Shown: positions 11,622 to 23,255 of the stretch, piece after piece
How the letters are laid out: each line of letters opens with the position of its first letter
How positions within the stretch are numbered: position 1 is the first letter of the stretch
Assembly: GCF_963678635.1 (NCBI RefSeq)
Contig: NC_087065.1
Span: 17,185,658-17,242,122 of the forward strand
DNA length: 56,465 nt
Reading direction: 5' to 3'
DNA from: Symsagittifera roscoffensis
Taxonomy: Eukaryota; Xenacoelomorpha; Acoela; Convolutidae
Made by a program: the position numbers and the translations under genes
Notes under the pieces: generated by a model
Databases searched by the model: none
Told to the model about the DNA's origin: nothing
Seen by the model: only the letters and a program-made list of their open reading frames with translations

Positions 11622-11645
11622 ATATATATATATATATATATATAT
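11622..11645. repeat. TA microsatellite
   Basis: A short pure (TA) run 20 bases inside the 5' end of the intron. Confidence 0.9.
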
Positions 11646-12205
11646 GAACACGATACATTTGTCTTTTTTGGATTTCTGCCCAAACTATATCCCTGGATTG
11701 ATCAAAATTATAATCATACAAATTTATGAACAAAAAAATGGTCATCCAACAACATATAATTCCATGCGTGCAAAGAAATTATGAAATCTATATGATCAGC
11801 ATTATTTGATTGACTGACCCCAATTGTTTTTAAATTGATAGTCATCAAAAAAATACTTTGGATATTTTTGATATCCATTTAACGTTTTTTCTTGGATTTT
11901 TTTTAGTATTATTTTATCCATTTTCTGACTTGGCGTAACTTGCAGGTGCTTTTGCTCAATTGTAGCTATTTATTTTTAACTTAAGAACTCAAATAATTTG
12001 AAAAAAAAAACAACCCATCAGAAAAAATTAACACAAAAGGGAAATTTTTTTCACAGAGACAAAGCGGAACTCATTTGCAATACACGCCAAGCACCGCAAT
12101 GCAAGACAGCCAAAAGAAAATTAAACGGAATCAACTCAGTTAAAAAAAGTGAAAAAAAAAAGAAAAATGGTTTTTTTGAAAACAGAAAAATTCAACTTCG
12201 GAGAA

Positions 12206-12571
12206 ACAATTGAAGAACACCACGACAAAGGAACACTAATTGAGAAACACCACGAAGCCACATAAAAAAGTTTTCTGTTTTTACCAGAAACACCAATTGA
12301 GAAAAACCACGAAGCACTATAAAAATCAGCTTTCTGTTGTTACCAAACCGACAACATGCCAGAAGACGACAGTCAAGACAAAAAACACAAAAAAGACCCT
12401 CACAGTTTGTTGTTGTTAAAAATTTTCGATTTACGCCACGAAAACCTTGAGATTTACGCCACAACCGACCTGAATAATTACCGATTTGCGGCTAAAAATT
12501 TTCGATTTACTTTCGAAAACCTTGAGATTTACGCCACAACCGACCTGAATAATTACCGATTTGCGGGCTAA
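12206..12571. repeat. Two adjacent tandem duplications
   Basis: In 12206-12350 a unit with AACACCAATTGAGAAAAACC recurs about three times at roughly 65-70 bp. In 12417-12571 a unit of about 76 bp, from AAAATTTTCGATTTACG to ATTACCGATTTGCGG, is present twice with few differences. The open frames through this block on both strands arise from the repetition and show no recognisable domain. Confidence 0.8.
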
Positions 12572-13680
12572 ACAGTGCAAAATTAAGCAGACAAACCAAT
12601 CTCCCAAGTCGCAATTTTTTCTGGAAAAATCATAAGTTTAAATATAAACTTTCAACTTAAGCAATTGTTTTCAAATTTCATATTTTTTGTACAAATGTCT
12701 TAAATTTTCAAAACTCAGTGAAAATTTATACCTCAATTTAAATCTTTGAAATTCTGGAAACCTTTCTCATTTTGATGTTCACGGAAAGGAAAAATCATTA
12801 CGTCAAAATTTTCGAACCTCAAAAGATACTTTTTCCAAGATTTTTACCCCAAGACTCAACTTTCAAGATTGTCAGAAGAGTTGAGAAACATTTATTCTAA
12901 GTTGTTTTAGATTTATCTATGAGATTCTTAAAAAGTCAGACAATTCTCACAACTCTTTGATTCATAAATCTTATTTTACACATAGGAAGAGCGGAGGCAG
13001 AGTTTTGAGATACTTCAGATAACACACAAAAGTACCATTGTAAGCTAGCAGACAGGAAAAGCACTGTTTGAAAAAATTGTTTGAAATTTTTAGAAAAAAC
13101 CACCGACTGAAAAATTTTTTAACATCAGCAATAAAAAAATCAACAAAATGACAAAAATAGCGCTTTGTAAAAAACTTTTAAAAAACTAATAAAAACACGC
13201 GCAGAAACATAATTTCAGAAAGAAAAAAAATTAAACACAAAAAAGCCGAAAAAGGCTGAGTAAACTTCCAATTGAGCCAGAAAACAAAAATGTTTTTACC
13301 AAACTTTTATTTTGAAAAGTCTTGAATTCCAAACTTTTACAACCCCACACCCCATTTCAGGTAAATAAGCTGAAAAAACATTAGTCGAAACTAGTATGCC
13401 CCATAAAATTTTTCAGCGAACAAAAAATCACTGGGTTGTTATTTTGTAATCTGAAGCAAGAACAATAAAATTTTAGAATCATAAGACACTTCTCGAGTCG
13501 AGGTGTTTCCTTTTTGCTGAGGTTTTTTGATCCGATTTCTGTTTTTTTTTTCGACTATATTAACCAAAAATTGTATATTTTCACCGCATCGACAGACTTT
13601 GGGTATATTTTGACCTTTTTGACTAAAGAATGTGCCCGATTGTGTTCAATTCATCTCGACCAAAATCCGATATTTTTCCC
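12572..13680. other. Non-coding, no feature seen
   Basis: A-rich intronic sequence with no supported exon or repeat. A small CTCGAGTCGAG word occurs at about 13494. Confidence 0.4.
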
Positions 13681-13729
13681 ATTTCAGTAATAATGAGGCA
13701 AAACAATCAAACTACCCGCATCTAAGTTT

Positions 13730-14670
13730 AGGCGTAAGTAACCGATTATAACGTATTATTATGATGATTTTTTGACAATTAGAATTGATTATACTCACCA
13801 AAATGAGGTGTTTAAAGGATTTATAATTGATGATAATCATGATTTTTTCCAAGAGTTTATAATCTCTTGTAATCGATTACAATTGATTATAGTTCTTACA
13901 AAAAAATCTTAAAATCAATTATGATCAATTATAATTTCTTAATTTGCCAATTTACTGTCAATTCCAAACTATATGCGAATTATATATTATGGGTTATTGT
14001 TTTAGGTAAAAAAGAAAATCTTTAAAAGAGAGATCTCTTGAACACTTTCGTTCATCTGAACACAAAGTCTTACCACGAAACAAAAGTTTCATAGACATCC
14101 TTTCATATCAGTGGAAAGGTTCCCGCGGTAGATGAAAAACAAATCTTCCGAATCAATCATGAAACTAAATCAATCTTGCTGATGTTTTGCTGGTTGAAAA
14201 AGACTGAACAATGCATCTCAAAACAACTTTAATGGGGAAGAAACGAAAAAAAAACTTTATAAATTTGAATTGATTGAAAAACTTTAAAAGTCATTTTTCT
14301 CATTTTTCATAGGAACCAACGTCTACGAAAAGAATAAAATAAAAGCAATTTGGATGCAACTTCGAAGACAAAATGGACAAACGAAAAAGGATTATAATCA
14401 ATTGTAATCGATTATAATAGATTTTTGTGCAAAACTAAGGAATTAGAAATTTGATTAAAAGTAATGGATTAATATCAATTACAGTTGATTATAATCGTAT
14501 CGAAAAATAGACGAACAAGTAGTCGATTTAAAATCGATTATAATGGATAATAATTTATTATAATTTGATTTTAAAAAGATTAAAATCGATTATTAAATGA
14601 TTAGAATAGATTGTTTCTCATATTTTGTAAGACTGGTAATAAAATATTAATATAATTGATTACCAAGGCT
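13730..14670. repeat. AT-rich tract of ATTATAATCGATTATAAT words
   Basis: Self-complementary words such as CGATTATAATGGATTATAAT and AATCGATTACAATTGATTAT recur through about 0.9 kb with ordinary sequence between. The same words flank the poly-C array at 29440-30530 and the G-rich array at 54900-54990, so this is a dispersed low-complexity family and not local slippage alone. Confidence 0.7.
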
Positions 14671-14892
14671 TGAAAATGGATGCGGGTAAACGTTAAAATT
14701 CACGCTTTTTGGATGATAAATCAGGATCATTATTCGATCATTTTCCACGTATTTGTGTTTTAAATGCTTCGTAGAGATATACAAAGTTTTAAGCCAAGCT
14801 TTTTTTCAAAGAAATATTTTAATTTTTTTGGGTCAAAAACGCAAACACTTTTATTTGATTTTAAAAAAGTGTGACTTCGTCTTACCGCGTGA

Positions 14893-15064
14893 CGATCGTG
14901 CTCGAGGTAATTTTCAACCACGCTCGAGGTATGATTCAACTGCGCTCGAGGTGTGATTTGACCGCGCTCGAGGTACATTTCGACCGTGCTCGAATCAAAG
15001 TTACAACGTGCTAGAGGTATGTTTTGACCAAATTCGATGTATATATTTAACATGCTTGACTAAA
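14893..15064. repeat. Minisatellite, 22-bp period, CTCGAG in each early unit
   Basis: The hexamer CTCGAG falls at 14901, 14923, 14945 and 14967. Mutated forms follow at 14989 (CTCGAA), 15011 (CTAGAG), 15033 (TTCGAT) and 15055 (CTTGAC). That is an exact 22-bp step with progressive decay to the right. The unit is about GACCGCGCTCGAGGTATGAT plus two bases. It is GC-rich against its surroundings. Frames through it on both strands are repeat artefacts. Confidence 0.93.
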
Positions 15065-15832
15065 GTGTTCGGCCGTGTTTATGATATAATTCGGGTTCTT
15101 GCTCGGTCCAAAGACGCGTCTCGATTTTATTTTTCAGTCGAGGATTGACATTGCCCAGCACATTGAACCGACAATTTTTTTTGAAAAAAATCAAGATTGG
15201 AGATATGCTAATTCAACTTTTCGCAATAATAAAATTAAAAAAACTGAACTAATCGTAGAAAGAGGATAAAATTGCTTATATCAATCAATTTTTGTTTGGT
15301 TTAAACTCAGTCGGTTGTCATCGGTTATCAAAATGATGCAACCTATAAATTTTCAGATGATTTGTCAGAAAAAGCTACGCATGGACTACATTTGACATAT
15401 TTTCTTGACTAATGTGAGGAGAATTGATTGTTATTTCTTCGCAAAACCTTCAATCGTTGTGCGCAGCCCGAAAACAAATTATGGGTAATAATTTTCACTA
15501 GTTAGTCAAACAAGTCAAAAAGACTCATTTATTTTTTTTCTACGGCAACTTAATGACGTTTAATAGAACTTCAAAAAAAATCTTGAAAATTGAATCAATT
15601 TGGCTTCGTTTTTTATACTGTTATAATAGAAAAAACTGTTGGGTCTTCGTGATGATATCAATCAGGTAATGGTTTCAATCAACCCAGGCATATTTTTAAT
15701 TCTATATTAAACATCAGTCAATTGTCAATTGTTGTCGATGAGATGCAAAGACATGGTCAGAGGAAAAATGTCCATTTTTGTTCTTGAAATGTTGTGGTGA
15801 TCGTTTGATAAAAAAATGTTTATAATATTTAT

Positions 15833-16357
15833 TGTTCCGACTTTCGATACGAAAGTAACGGAATATTTGTGCTCGGGGTGGGTTTTTTTTTCTTCAGACA
15901 AATTTCGACTTTTCAACTAGCCATTTTTGAAGATTTTTTTATCATTCAAAAGGTTTTGTTGCCCTGAGCTCAAATTTGAAATGATATTTCACCTGCGATC
16001 AGTTTCCGTAAAGTTATGGGGGTTTAAAGATGGCCATTTTGGCCAATTTGGGACAATTAACGCGCGATATAAGTCGCGATATTAACGCGTAAGCTGAGAG
16101 TTAATTCGTCTTAAACTTGTTCCAAATTGGTTGAAAGAAGCTTATTTGCCATAATTGATTTGTTACAAGGAGCTAAATCTATCTTTTTGTACTTTAAATG
16201 GCGTATGGGGTGATGATGACTTTCATAAAAAAATTTCAATTAAAAAAAAATTTCATTTTATTTTGTTACATTTGATTTTTTAATAACATTACTGCTCCAA
16301 AAAACGTTAAGAGGCAGTCGGAACATTCAGGGCTTCGGCCTGATGCGAGCAGTTTTG
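15833..16357 (+). mobile_element. Family C element, copy 1 (reference copy)
   Basis: An uninterrupted copy of a roughly 0.5-kb dispersed element. It begins GTTCCGACTTTCGATACG, has a GTGCTCGGGGTGGG block, a GGACAATTAACGCGCGATAT block and GCCATAATTGATTTGTTAC, and ends GGCTTCGGCCTGATGCGAGC plus AGT. Four other copies lie at 20857, 27948 (reversed), 29399 (reversed) and 36817. No terminal inverted repeat or coding frame was found, so it could be a SINE-like or a DNA element. The class is open. Confidence 0.85.
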
Positions 16358-16679
16358 TATGTTTTCGCTCTCAATAACTAGGTCTCTAAACTTCAGATAT
16401 CCTTGCACTTTTCAGTTAATCTGAACACAAAAAATCAATCAGCAGAAGTTTCTATGACACCTTTTTATTGTTAAAAACTTTCTTTGATAGGTGACACAAG
16501 TCGCCAAAATAAAAATCAAACTAAAAAAAAGAAAGTGCATCGTCAAAGAAATTTTCAAGAAAAAAAGGAAGAAAAAATTTGAACATTTGAGTTGATTTAA
16601 GACATGTTGAAAACGATGTTTCAAAATTTCTTGTGATCTAGATTTTTTCCGGGGTGTTGTCGCCTTTAAGCACGCTTTC

Positions 16680-19195
16680 ACTCTGCTTAACTGCCACAGA
16701 GATTCTCTCCTTTATACCGTGTAATAGCGGGGGAATCTAAGACACGATATTATTCACAATCCCGAAAGGGTTATGTTGGTTGTCAGACTAAATCGGCCGA
16801 TCAAAGGGTTACGCAACTTCCCCCTTTAATTTATGCTCTTTTCGGCTCTCTTCTTGCGTTTCTAGCTAGTTCATCAAATCATGGGCACATTAAGTAAATT
16901 TTCAATCGCAAAGGAAACTTAAGCAATTTACAATGCCCTTAATGAGTTAACTACTATTTAATATCTTCTTTAAGGAAGCCCGCTTTTCATTCCGTTCAAT
17001 CGCTTCGTTAACTCGCTCGTCCATTTTCGGTTGACTCGATTCCAAACTCGCCTACTCCAGCTGTCCAAGTCGCTTACAAAACTAGTTCAACCGGTACTAA
17101 ACTCGGGTTCCAGCGCGACTCGCTCACACAACTAATTCAACCCGGTACTAAATTCGGGTTCAAATTAGCTAGACTAATTTCTAACAACTGTGAGACACCA
17201 CTAGCCTCGCTTTAAACAATAGCGTCCTCCACGGACCAACTATTTTTCTCGGCTTGCTCAATTTTTCTCTCTCTAACTGAGAACCAACTATTCAGCTCAC
17301 AAGCAATAATTGTTCTCCACTCTAACTGAGAACCAACAACTTTTAATAGTAGCCAACAACTACTCTGACTCTTATGGGCTCTCCGGAAACCTGCAATTCC
17401 TTATCTTTCTTCTCACTTAGTTTTAGTTAAGTCAAGATACTCCCTATCAGTCCTGACATCCGCTTAAATCACCCGTCCGCACATGTTTTGATGACTTTTT
17501 CCCTCCCCCTGTCAACTCTGACACGTGCCAAATTCGGTTTCTTTTATCAATCTTTTCACGTTTATTAAATACCCGGTATGCGGAAGGTGTCACAACTTGA
17601 CCCAGCAAACGAATGTTTTACGATTCTAATCAACTAACTCCTGACCGCAGTGACTTCGAGTTCAACTCAACATCCAAACCATGCTATGGTTATTCAGTCA
17701 CCCTCCCAAGGTCTTACTTTAACTATCCCGTTAACGCTCCGACCTCCCAAAGGTAGAGAGAGACCTTTTTCATGTGTAGCTAATTCATTTCAGGCATCTA
17801 AAAATTGTATCTGTACTCCATTCCAATCCCGACCTTCTAGCTATCAGGAGTCAAATAAATTCCCCGTCCGTTCATATTTTTTAGGAGACTTAATTCTCAT
17901 ACTGTAGTCCTATTACTATCAATTTTCTCCGGGACTACTTTTCTGTAGTCTAGTAGTTGAATTGCTATAAACAGATCATTTGCCAAGTTAAACTGAACCC
18001 AATGTTTACCAAGTCCATTTTGAATTAGCTTTACTCCTCCAAGGTTCCAATTTGAAATTATACCTTTATCAGCTTCTGCACTAGTTCCCAATATATAGAT
18101 TTTCTCCCATTTTTTAGCAAGGTGACCCATTTTCATTTCCAGAGTTTGGGCTGGGGAATACGCCAGTTTTCGGTGTTAATCTCGGGTTTTCCCTGCAATT
18201 TTAGGGTCAAATTGCCCAAAGGTCAACTTAAAGTCATCCAGGTGTCACCCGCGGTCAGACTTCCTTATATGGGTTCAGAATCCCATTGGGGTCCTAACTA
18301 TCAAGTTCCAATCGTATCCCAATAATACTTCACAATTTATCCATTTTCTAATGTCCATCATCCCTTTTTCCGGAAAACAGCTATTAACACCAGAAGGAGC
18401 TGCCGGAGGGTTTCCACACACTTGGAGTCTTTTTTCGGGATTTGTATCTTATGTCGACTGCCACGAAAAAATTATTATGCCACCGTTCTTTAATTGGCGT
18501 AAAATTACTATTATCTGTCTAAGGAGAAGTTTTTTAAAGTGCTAATAATTTAAAGTGCTTAAAGTAAATTATAACACAAAATGAATCTTGCCACTACCTA
18601 TCATACTTCCAAGTTTCATCTCCCAGCGTTCATTGGAGGCAGAGAAACGACGTCCGGACGTTAGTTGTGGGTTTGTTTACTTAGAGCATAAAACTGAAAG
18701 TGGGGTTCCTATGAGTCGGGGGTTCCAAATTTAAGCTTCCCTCAACTAGGCCTACAACATACTATAATTTGAGCTCTTTACCGCCGCTATTTTCCGAGTT
18801 CAGATAGGGCCATTTACACTTCCGGGGACCGTTATCACTTTCCCCCAAGAGTCTAAGAGGTCCCGTTTTTCAACTGCCGGGTCAAATCATCACTAGTGCC
18901 CCTCCTCTGAACTTCATAACATTAGCTTCCCTAGTTTTGATTTTTTTTGGGGGGGGGGGAGGGGTTCGCCGATTTTGTAAAAAAAAAAAGATATCTTCAA
19001 AGATTAAACTATTTCGAACTCGACCTTTTGTTTGCTGTACTACTTAACTTAATGACTAATCGATCTTACGCTCAGTTTACGATAGCGTGTAATACAGTAG
19101 AATCACCAATTCTACATATGAGGCGGCGCCCTTGCAATTCTTGGCTTAAGAGCAGCTTAGTTGCGTTGTCTAAGGCAAAGTTGAAAATGTAGAGT
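16680..19195. other. Compositional island, probable decayed element
   Basis: This 2.5-kb block is visibly richer in C and G than its AT-rich surroundings and shares no repeat family with them. It has a 50-bp tandem pair (from 17071 and 17121, each with GGTACTAAA.TCGGGTTC), a second pair of CTCTAACTGAGAACCAAC at 17270 and 17317, and a T8G11 run at 18942-18960. Frames on both strands are short and interrupted. The best-looking one is the minus frame 17897-18136. I infer an old foreign insertion, perhaps an LTR-element remnant, but recognise no domain. Confidence 0.45.
17897..18136 (-). pseudogene. Possible coding remnant, 79 aa, unrecognised
   Basis: On the minus strand this frame, which extends about 14 codons further upstream without a Met, has a balanced composition unlike the poly-Lys and poly-Phe frames elsewhere, for example GKHWVQFNLANDLFIAIQLL. 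No catalytic motif or domain is recognisable. Its place in the compositional island suggests a fragment of a mobile-element protein. A chance frame is also possible. Confidence 0.25.
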
Positions 19196-21176
19196 TTATG
19201 ATCGACCTAAATTGATTATAGTTTTTGGAAATTGATTGTCTGCTTTGGCAAATAATTTTTTCAACATATTTTTGCACTTAATAATTATAAAACTTTGAAA
19301 TGCATAGCTTTTTCAAATGAAAATTGATGAATTTACTTTACTGTCAAATTAATTGCAATCAGTTGGATTTGTTAATGAGTTTTATTTGATGAAAATTTTG
19401 GTGCTTGCTGTCTACAAATCATCACTAGCTTACGTAGTCAGTTTATTCAAACGTTTTACAGATAATTTGCAGGTTGTATACAGTTTGTGTAGAGATTATT
19501 ACATTATATAGCGGTCATTTATAATTAATGTACCGGTTATCTACAGATTATACACGGATTATATACAGACTATTTAGATCTTTCAAAAAGGTTCAACACT
19601 TAACTTTTCATTTTTCTCGCCTATCAAATACAACGCGTAATAAGTACAGCTAATCAAGTTTATACCAAAGATAAATTCACTTTTTTCGAATTTTTTCTAA
19701 AAAGAGGTAGAAGTATTTTCTCATACAAAATTTTTTTTGGTTTTAGCATGCTTTTTGAGACAATTTTTAGATTTTCAGAACTGCCGAAGCTCGTAATATT
19801 ATCATAGTTAATGTCTGATTGCATTATATACATTCATTTTTTTTCTAGTCAGAAATTGGTTTAAAAATCAGTTTCAATCAATTGTCGTCATAGTTTTGAT
19901 ACTCTGGGTGTGTTTGAAAATAAAAACGAAAATAGTATAAGAATTATCGGGATAGAAAAAAAATCGACTAAAATTTTATCGAAAAAAAAAAGAGAAAATA
20001 ATGTGTAACTGGTTATAATATACTTGCTCCAAAAAAGATTAAATTCGACTATGATTTGATTACTAAGAATTTTAGAAAACAGGTACTAAAATCATAAATT
20101 CACCAACTTTTAATTCTTGAACTGGATGCAGGATCTATAGACTGCATGGCTACTAAAAAAACAAAGTCAACTTTTTTCAATTTGAAGAAAAAAAATTGTT
20201 GATCGCAAAACCACCGCAAAAAAACCGAAATAAAAAACCTTTGCAAGCCTAATTCTGTTTTTTTGTCTATAACTTTTTTCTATTGGGTCAAAAGGATTAC
20301 GAGTTTTTTTCTAAGCACAGATATAAAAAATTTTGTATTTTGAGATAGAAAGAAAACACTTAATCTGTCAACAAATTGACCGAATTTTCTATAATTTACA
20401 ATCTATTCTGAAGTAGAATTTCCAGCCAAATACAAAAATTTACGGTCTTTTTCGCTCGTATTTCTGCTTTGTAATTACGCTTTGTAGTTTAAATAATGCG
20501 AAAAAATTCCAAACGCAATCTATCAATTAGATTATTGTCACTTGTTATTTGGGTTTTTTTTGTATGAGAAATCCTTTGGTTTTTTTTTCAGACGAAACCG
20601 AAAAATTAGATCAAAAATTAGAATAATGTTTGAAGTTTTGTAAAATGGTTTTGTCATACAATCTTCTTGACCAGGTTATCAATGAGATTTGTAATAAGTT
20701 TCAGTACGTATAGAATTATATGAAAATGTAATACAAGAAGTTTTTCATTTACCTTTACCGAATTTGTAAATTTAGAGGTATGCTCAACCCGTGCGAACTT
20801 TTGCTAGTTCTCAAGGTTGGTCAAAAGTTGGAAAATCGTTGTAGCTTTTGAAGTTGTTGTTCCGACTTTCATAACGGAAGTAACGGAATATTGTGCTCGG
20901 GGTGGGTTTTTTCTTCTTCAGACAAAATTCGACTTTTTAACTAGCCATTTTCGACGATTTTTTTATATCATTCGAAACATATTGTTGTCCTTAGCTTAAA
21001 TTTGAAAAGATATTTCACCTGTGATTCTTTTCCGTAAAATTTTTATATTTAAATGTTGCCATTTTGGCCAATTTAGTACAATTAACGCACGATAAATTTC
21101 GCGCTATTAACGCGTAAGCGTACATTTAATCCGTCATTGAAATCGTTCCAAATTGGTTGAAGAAAGCTAATTTGCC

Positions 21177-21521
21177 GGTTCATATACAAAACAGTCCCGT
21201 ACAAAACATTCCAATACAAAAGAGTCCGAAAAATCATGTAATGGAGGAAAAAACAGTCCGATACAAAACAGTCCGGTTTGAGGTCGCCGGTGGGCGCGCT
21301 GCGCGCCCGTCGGCGCTTTGCGGTGATAACCCGCTCTAATTTTCGTATTAAGTCCTACCCTTTGTTGGCAAGCTCGCAACACGTTGGCGCGACTGCGGCG
21401 GTCACTATTTTGTTGATTATGTTTATTGAACAGTGGACAATTCTCGGCGTGCCGGGCTTGTTAAAGTTACTTAGGACTGTTTTTCGGACTGTTTCTAATG
21501 GACTGTTTTGTACAGACACGA
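21177..21521. mobile_element. Nested MITE with ACAAAACAGTCC ends and a GC hairpin
   Basis: Both ends carry ACAAAACAGTCC in inverted orientation (21186-21197, and GGACTGTTTTGT at 21500-21511). The word is repeated in subterminal positions. Flanks read ATTTGCC on the left and AATTGCC on the right, an imperfect 7-8-bp target duplication as hAT-type elements make. The centre holds an uncommonly stable hairpin at 21285-21315 (CGCCGGTGGGCGCG, three-base loop CTG, then the complement). No transposase frame. Confidence 0.8.
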
Positions 21522-21676
21522 AATTGCCAAACTGATTTGTTACTAGGAGCAAAATTTATCGCCTGGTATTTTATATGGCGTGTAGGGGGATGACTTTAAA
21601 AAAATCTCAAATTTGACTTTTTTTTCATTTTATTTTATTACATTTATTTTTTTCATGTTATTACTGCTCCATAGAC

Positions 21677-22120
21677 GGGTCTTATGCACTAAACGGCCCA
21701 AAAAAAGTATTTCTATATTTTGATCTAAATTCAAAATGTGATTCAATCTGTTTGGTTCATTGGCCAATCAAATGCAAACAACATGGTCCGGCATTTCAAT
21801 GAAAATTTAGGGCAGATAAAACTATTGGCCAAAATGACCAGAACGATGGAAATTTTTCGCGTTGAAACTATTTTACTGAATTTTTACTTTTGAGTATAAT
21901 TTCACAAAAGTATGAAATCAATTTTATTATTCGATTAAGATTCACGCTCATAGAAAAATTGGCTGAAATTTTTTTCTGCTGGAACAGTTGATTGCCATGC
22001 CAGATTATGTTGCTTGAGCTTGATTGGCTAATATTAGCCAATCAAGCTCTTCCGCATTAGTTTTATCTAAGAGATATAACGATTTTAATTTTGTAATGTA
22101 ATGTTTTGTGCATAAGACCC
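21677..22120. mobile_element. Nested MITE with GGGTCTTATGCAC ends
   Basis: Left end GGGTCTTATGCACTAAA, right end TTTGTGCATAAGACCC: inverted repeats of about 16 bp. Comparison with the uninterrupted family C copies shows that this block, absent from them, was inserted near the element's 3' end. It encodes nothing recognisable. The target duplication is not clear. Confidence 0.75.
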
Positions 22121-22230
22121 CCAAAGACCTTAAAAGGCAGTCGGAATATTCTGTGCTTCGCCCTGATACGAGCAGTCTTGTTTCAAATATTTAATTTTAT
22201 TGCAACAATAATTCGGTTTGTTTGTTTTAG

Positions 22231-22313
22231 AGAGTTTGAACTACTTTTGGGCTCTGACAACATAAAGCAATCTACTAAATATGATCGAGGCACACAAACA
22301 ATTGAAGTTTCTG
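22231..22313 (+). CDS. Integrin alpha, small exon with propeller blade 4 start
   Basis: An 83-nt exon between TTGTTTGTTTTAG and a GTATAC donor. It takes phase 2 from the blade 3 exon and leaves phase 1 for the exon at 27556, both exact. It encodes EFELLLGSDNIKQSTKYDRG followed by TQTIEVS. With the next exon this gives V-S-G-G-P-R-A, matching the V-x-G-x-P-R-A strand of integrin blade 4, and LLGS stands where Y-L-G-Y-S is usual. The loop lacks a calcium motif. It sits between mobile elements about 50 bp upstream and 63 bp downstream. Support comes from phase and the joined motif, since the exon alone is too short to identify. Confidence 0.7.
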
Positions 22314-22376
22314 GTATACTTCTTATCAATTTAAGTTTTGTGTTGTATATTTGATTTTGACATAATGACGTGCAAT

Positions 22377-22887
22377 GGAAGCGTTCCACATATTATAAGT
22401 TATAACTTATAATGGGTTCCGAACATCAAGCCGACGGGACTTCAAACCGAATCGTAAAGTTAGGGACTTCAAGCCTAATAGTTCCCTATAAAGTCGTGAA
22501 ATATGATTAATTTGAGAACTTTTTTGAAGAATTTCATGATCTTTCGTCACTAGTTATTTGCGTTTTCATAAATTTTAAGCCTTCAAATGATGTTTCGAAA
22601 AGTTGAAAAATAAAACATGGTTGAAGATTTTTTTTCATGTTTATTATTTATGCATTTCAAAAACCGTGCTGATTTTATGAACGGATGCCAATCAGAAGTG
22701 GTGCATTGTCATGAATAACGCTTATTATGGACTAAACACGCCAAATTTTTTGAAAAGCAACGTTAAAGTGATGATGAAATAGTGTTTTGAGGTGCTTGTA
22801 AAGTTTTAATTTCGGCTTGAAATCCCTTCGGCTTGAATCCCGTCGGCCTGTTGTCCTAGACCTACTTATAATATATGGAATGCTTTC
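22377..22887. mobile_element. Family G MITE with 24-bp inverted ends
   Basis: The left end GGAAGCGTTCCACATATTAT is mirrored by ATAATATATGGAATGCTTTC at the right end, with three or four mismatches over 24 bp. A 20-bp perfect palindrome, TTATAAGTTATAACTTATAA, lies at 22393-22412. Subterminal blocks with AAGCCGACGGGACTT and its inverted partner AATCCCGTCGGCCTG add to the symmetry. No coding frame. Confidence 0.8.
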
Positions 22888-23255
22888 GTTACACGTCTTT
22901 ATGTCAAAATCAAACTTAAAACGGTGGAAAGGAAAAGTGAACTAATACACATGAAAGGAGTGACCGCGCTCGACTAGCCTATTGCTTGACTAACATAAAA
23001 ACTTGAAAAATGAAATTATATGGACTAGCGTAATTTTGATAGCTTTTTTCTGAGAAATATAAAACAACCTTAATATATTCCACTCAAATTGAATTTTTAC
23101 TTCTCCGAGAAACAGAATTATTTGATAAGTTGCGAAACTATGTAGTCAACAGGAAAATGAGTTTCTTTATCACATGTATCGTAATCAGTCATCTCGGACT
23201 GTACTAGTTTGAACCGAACACAGATTGTGGCTCAAATTATGAAATATGTGTTAAA

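Larger units (their letters stand above)
20857..22181 (+). mobile_element. Family C element, copy 2, carrying two nested insertions
   Basis: It begins TTGTTCCGACTTTC at 20857 and ends CGCCCTGATACGAGCAGTC near 22181, so the parent is full length. It is split at its TTTGCC|ATAATTG site by 21177-21521 and at its TGCTCCA|AAAACC site by about 21677-22120. The end lies only about 50 bp upstream of integrin exon 22231-22313. Confidence 0.82.
11602..22230 (+). other. Integrin intron, about 10.6 kb, filled with repeats
   Basis: It is bounded by GTAAGT at 11602 and TTGTTTGTTTTAG ending at 22230, joining phase 2 to phase 2. It holds tandem repeats, an AT-rich ATAATCGATT tract, a 22-bp minisatellite, two family C elements with nested insertions, and a less AT-rich island at 16.7-19.2 kb. 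I see nothing identifiable in 19200-20856, and no further supported exon in the intron. Confidence 0.6.
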
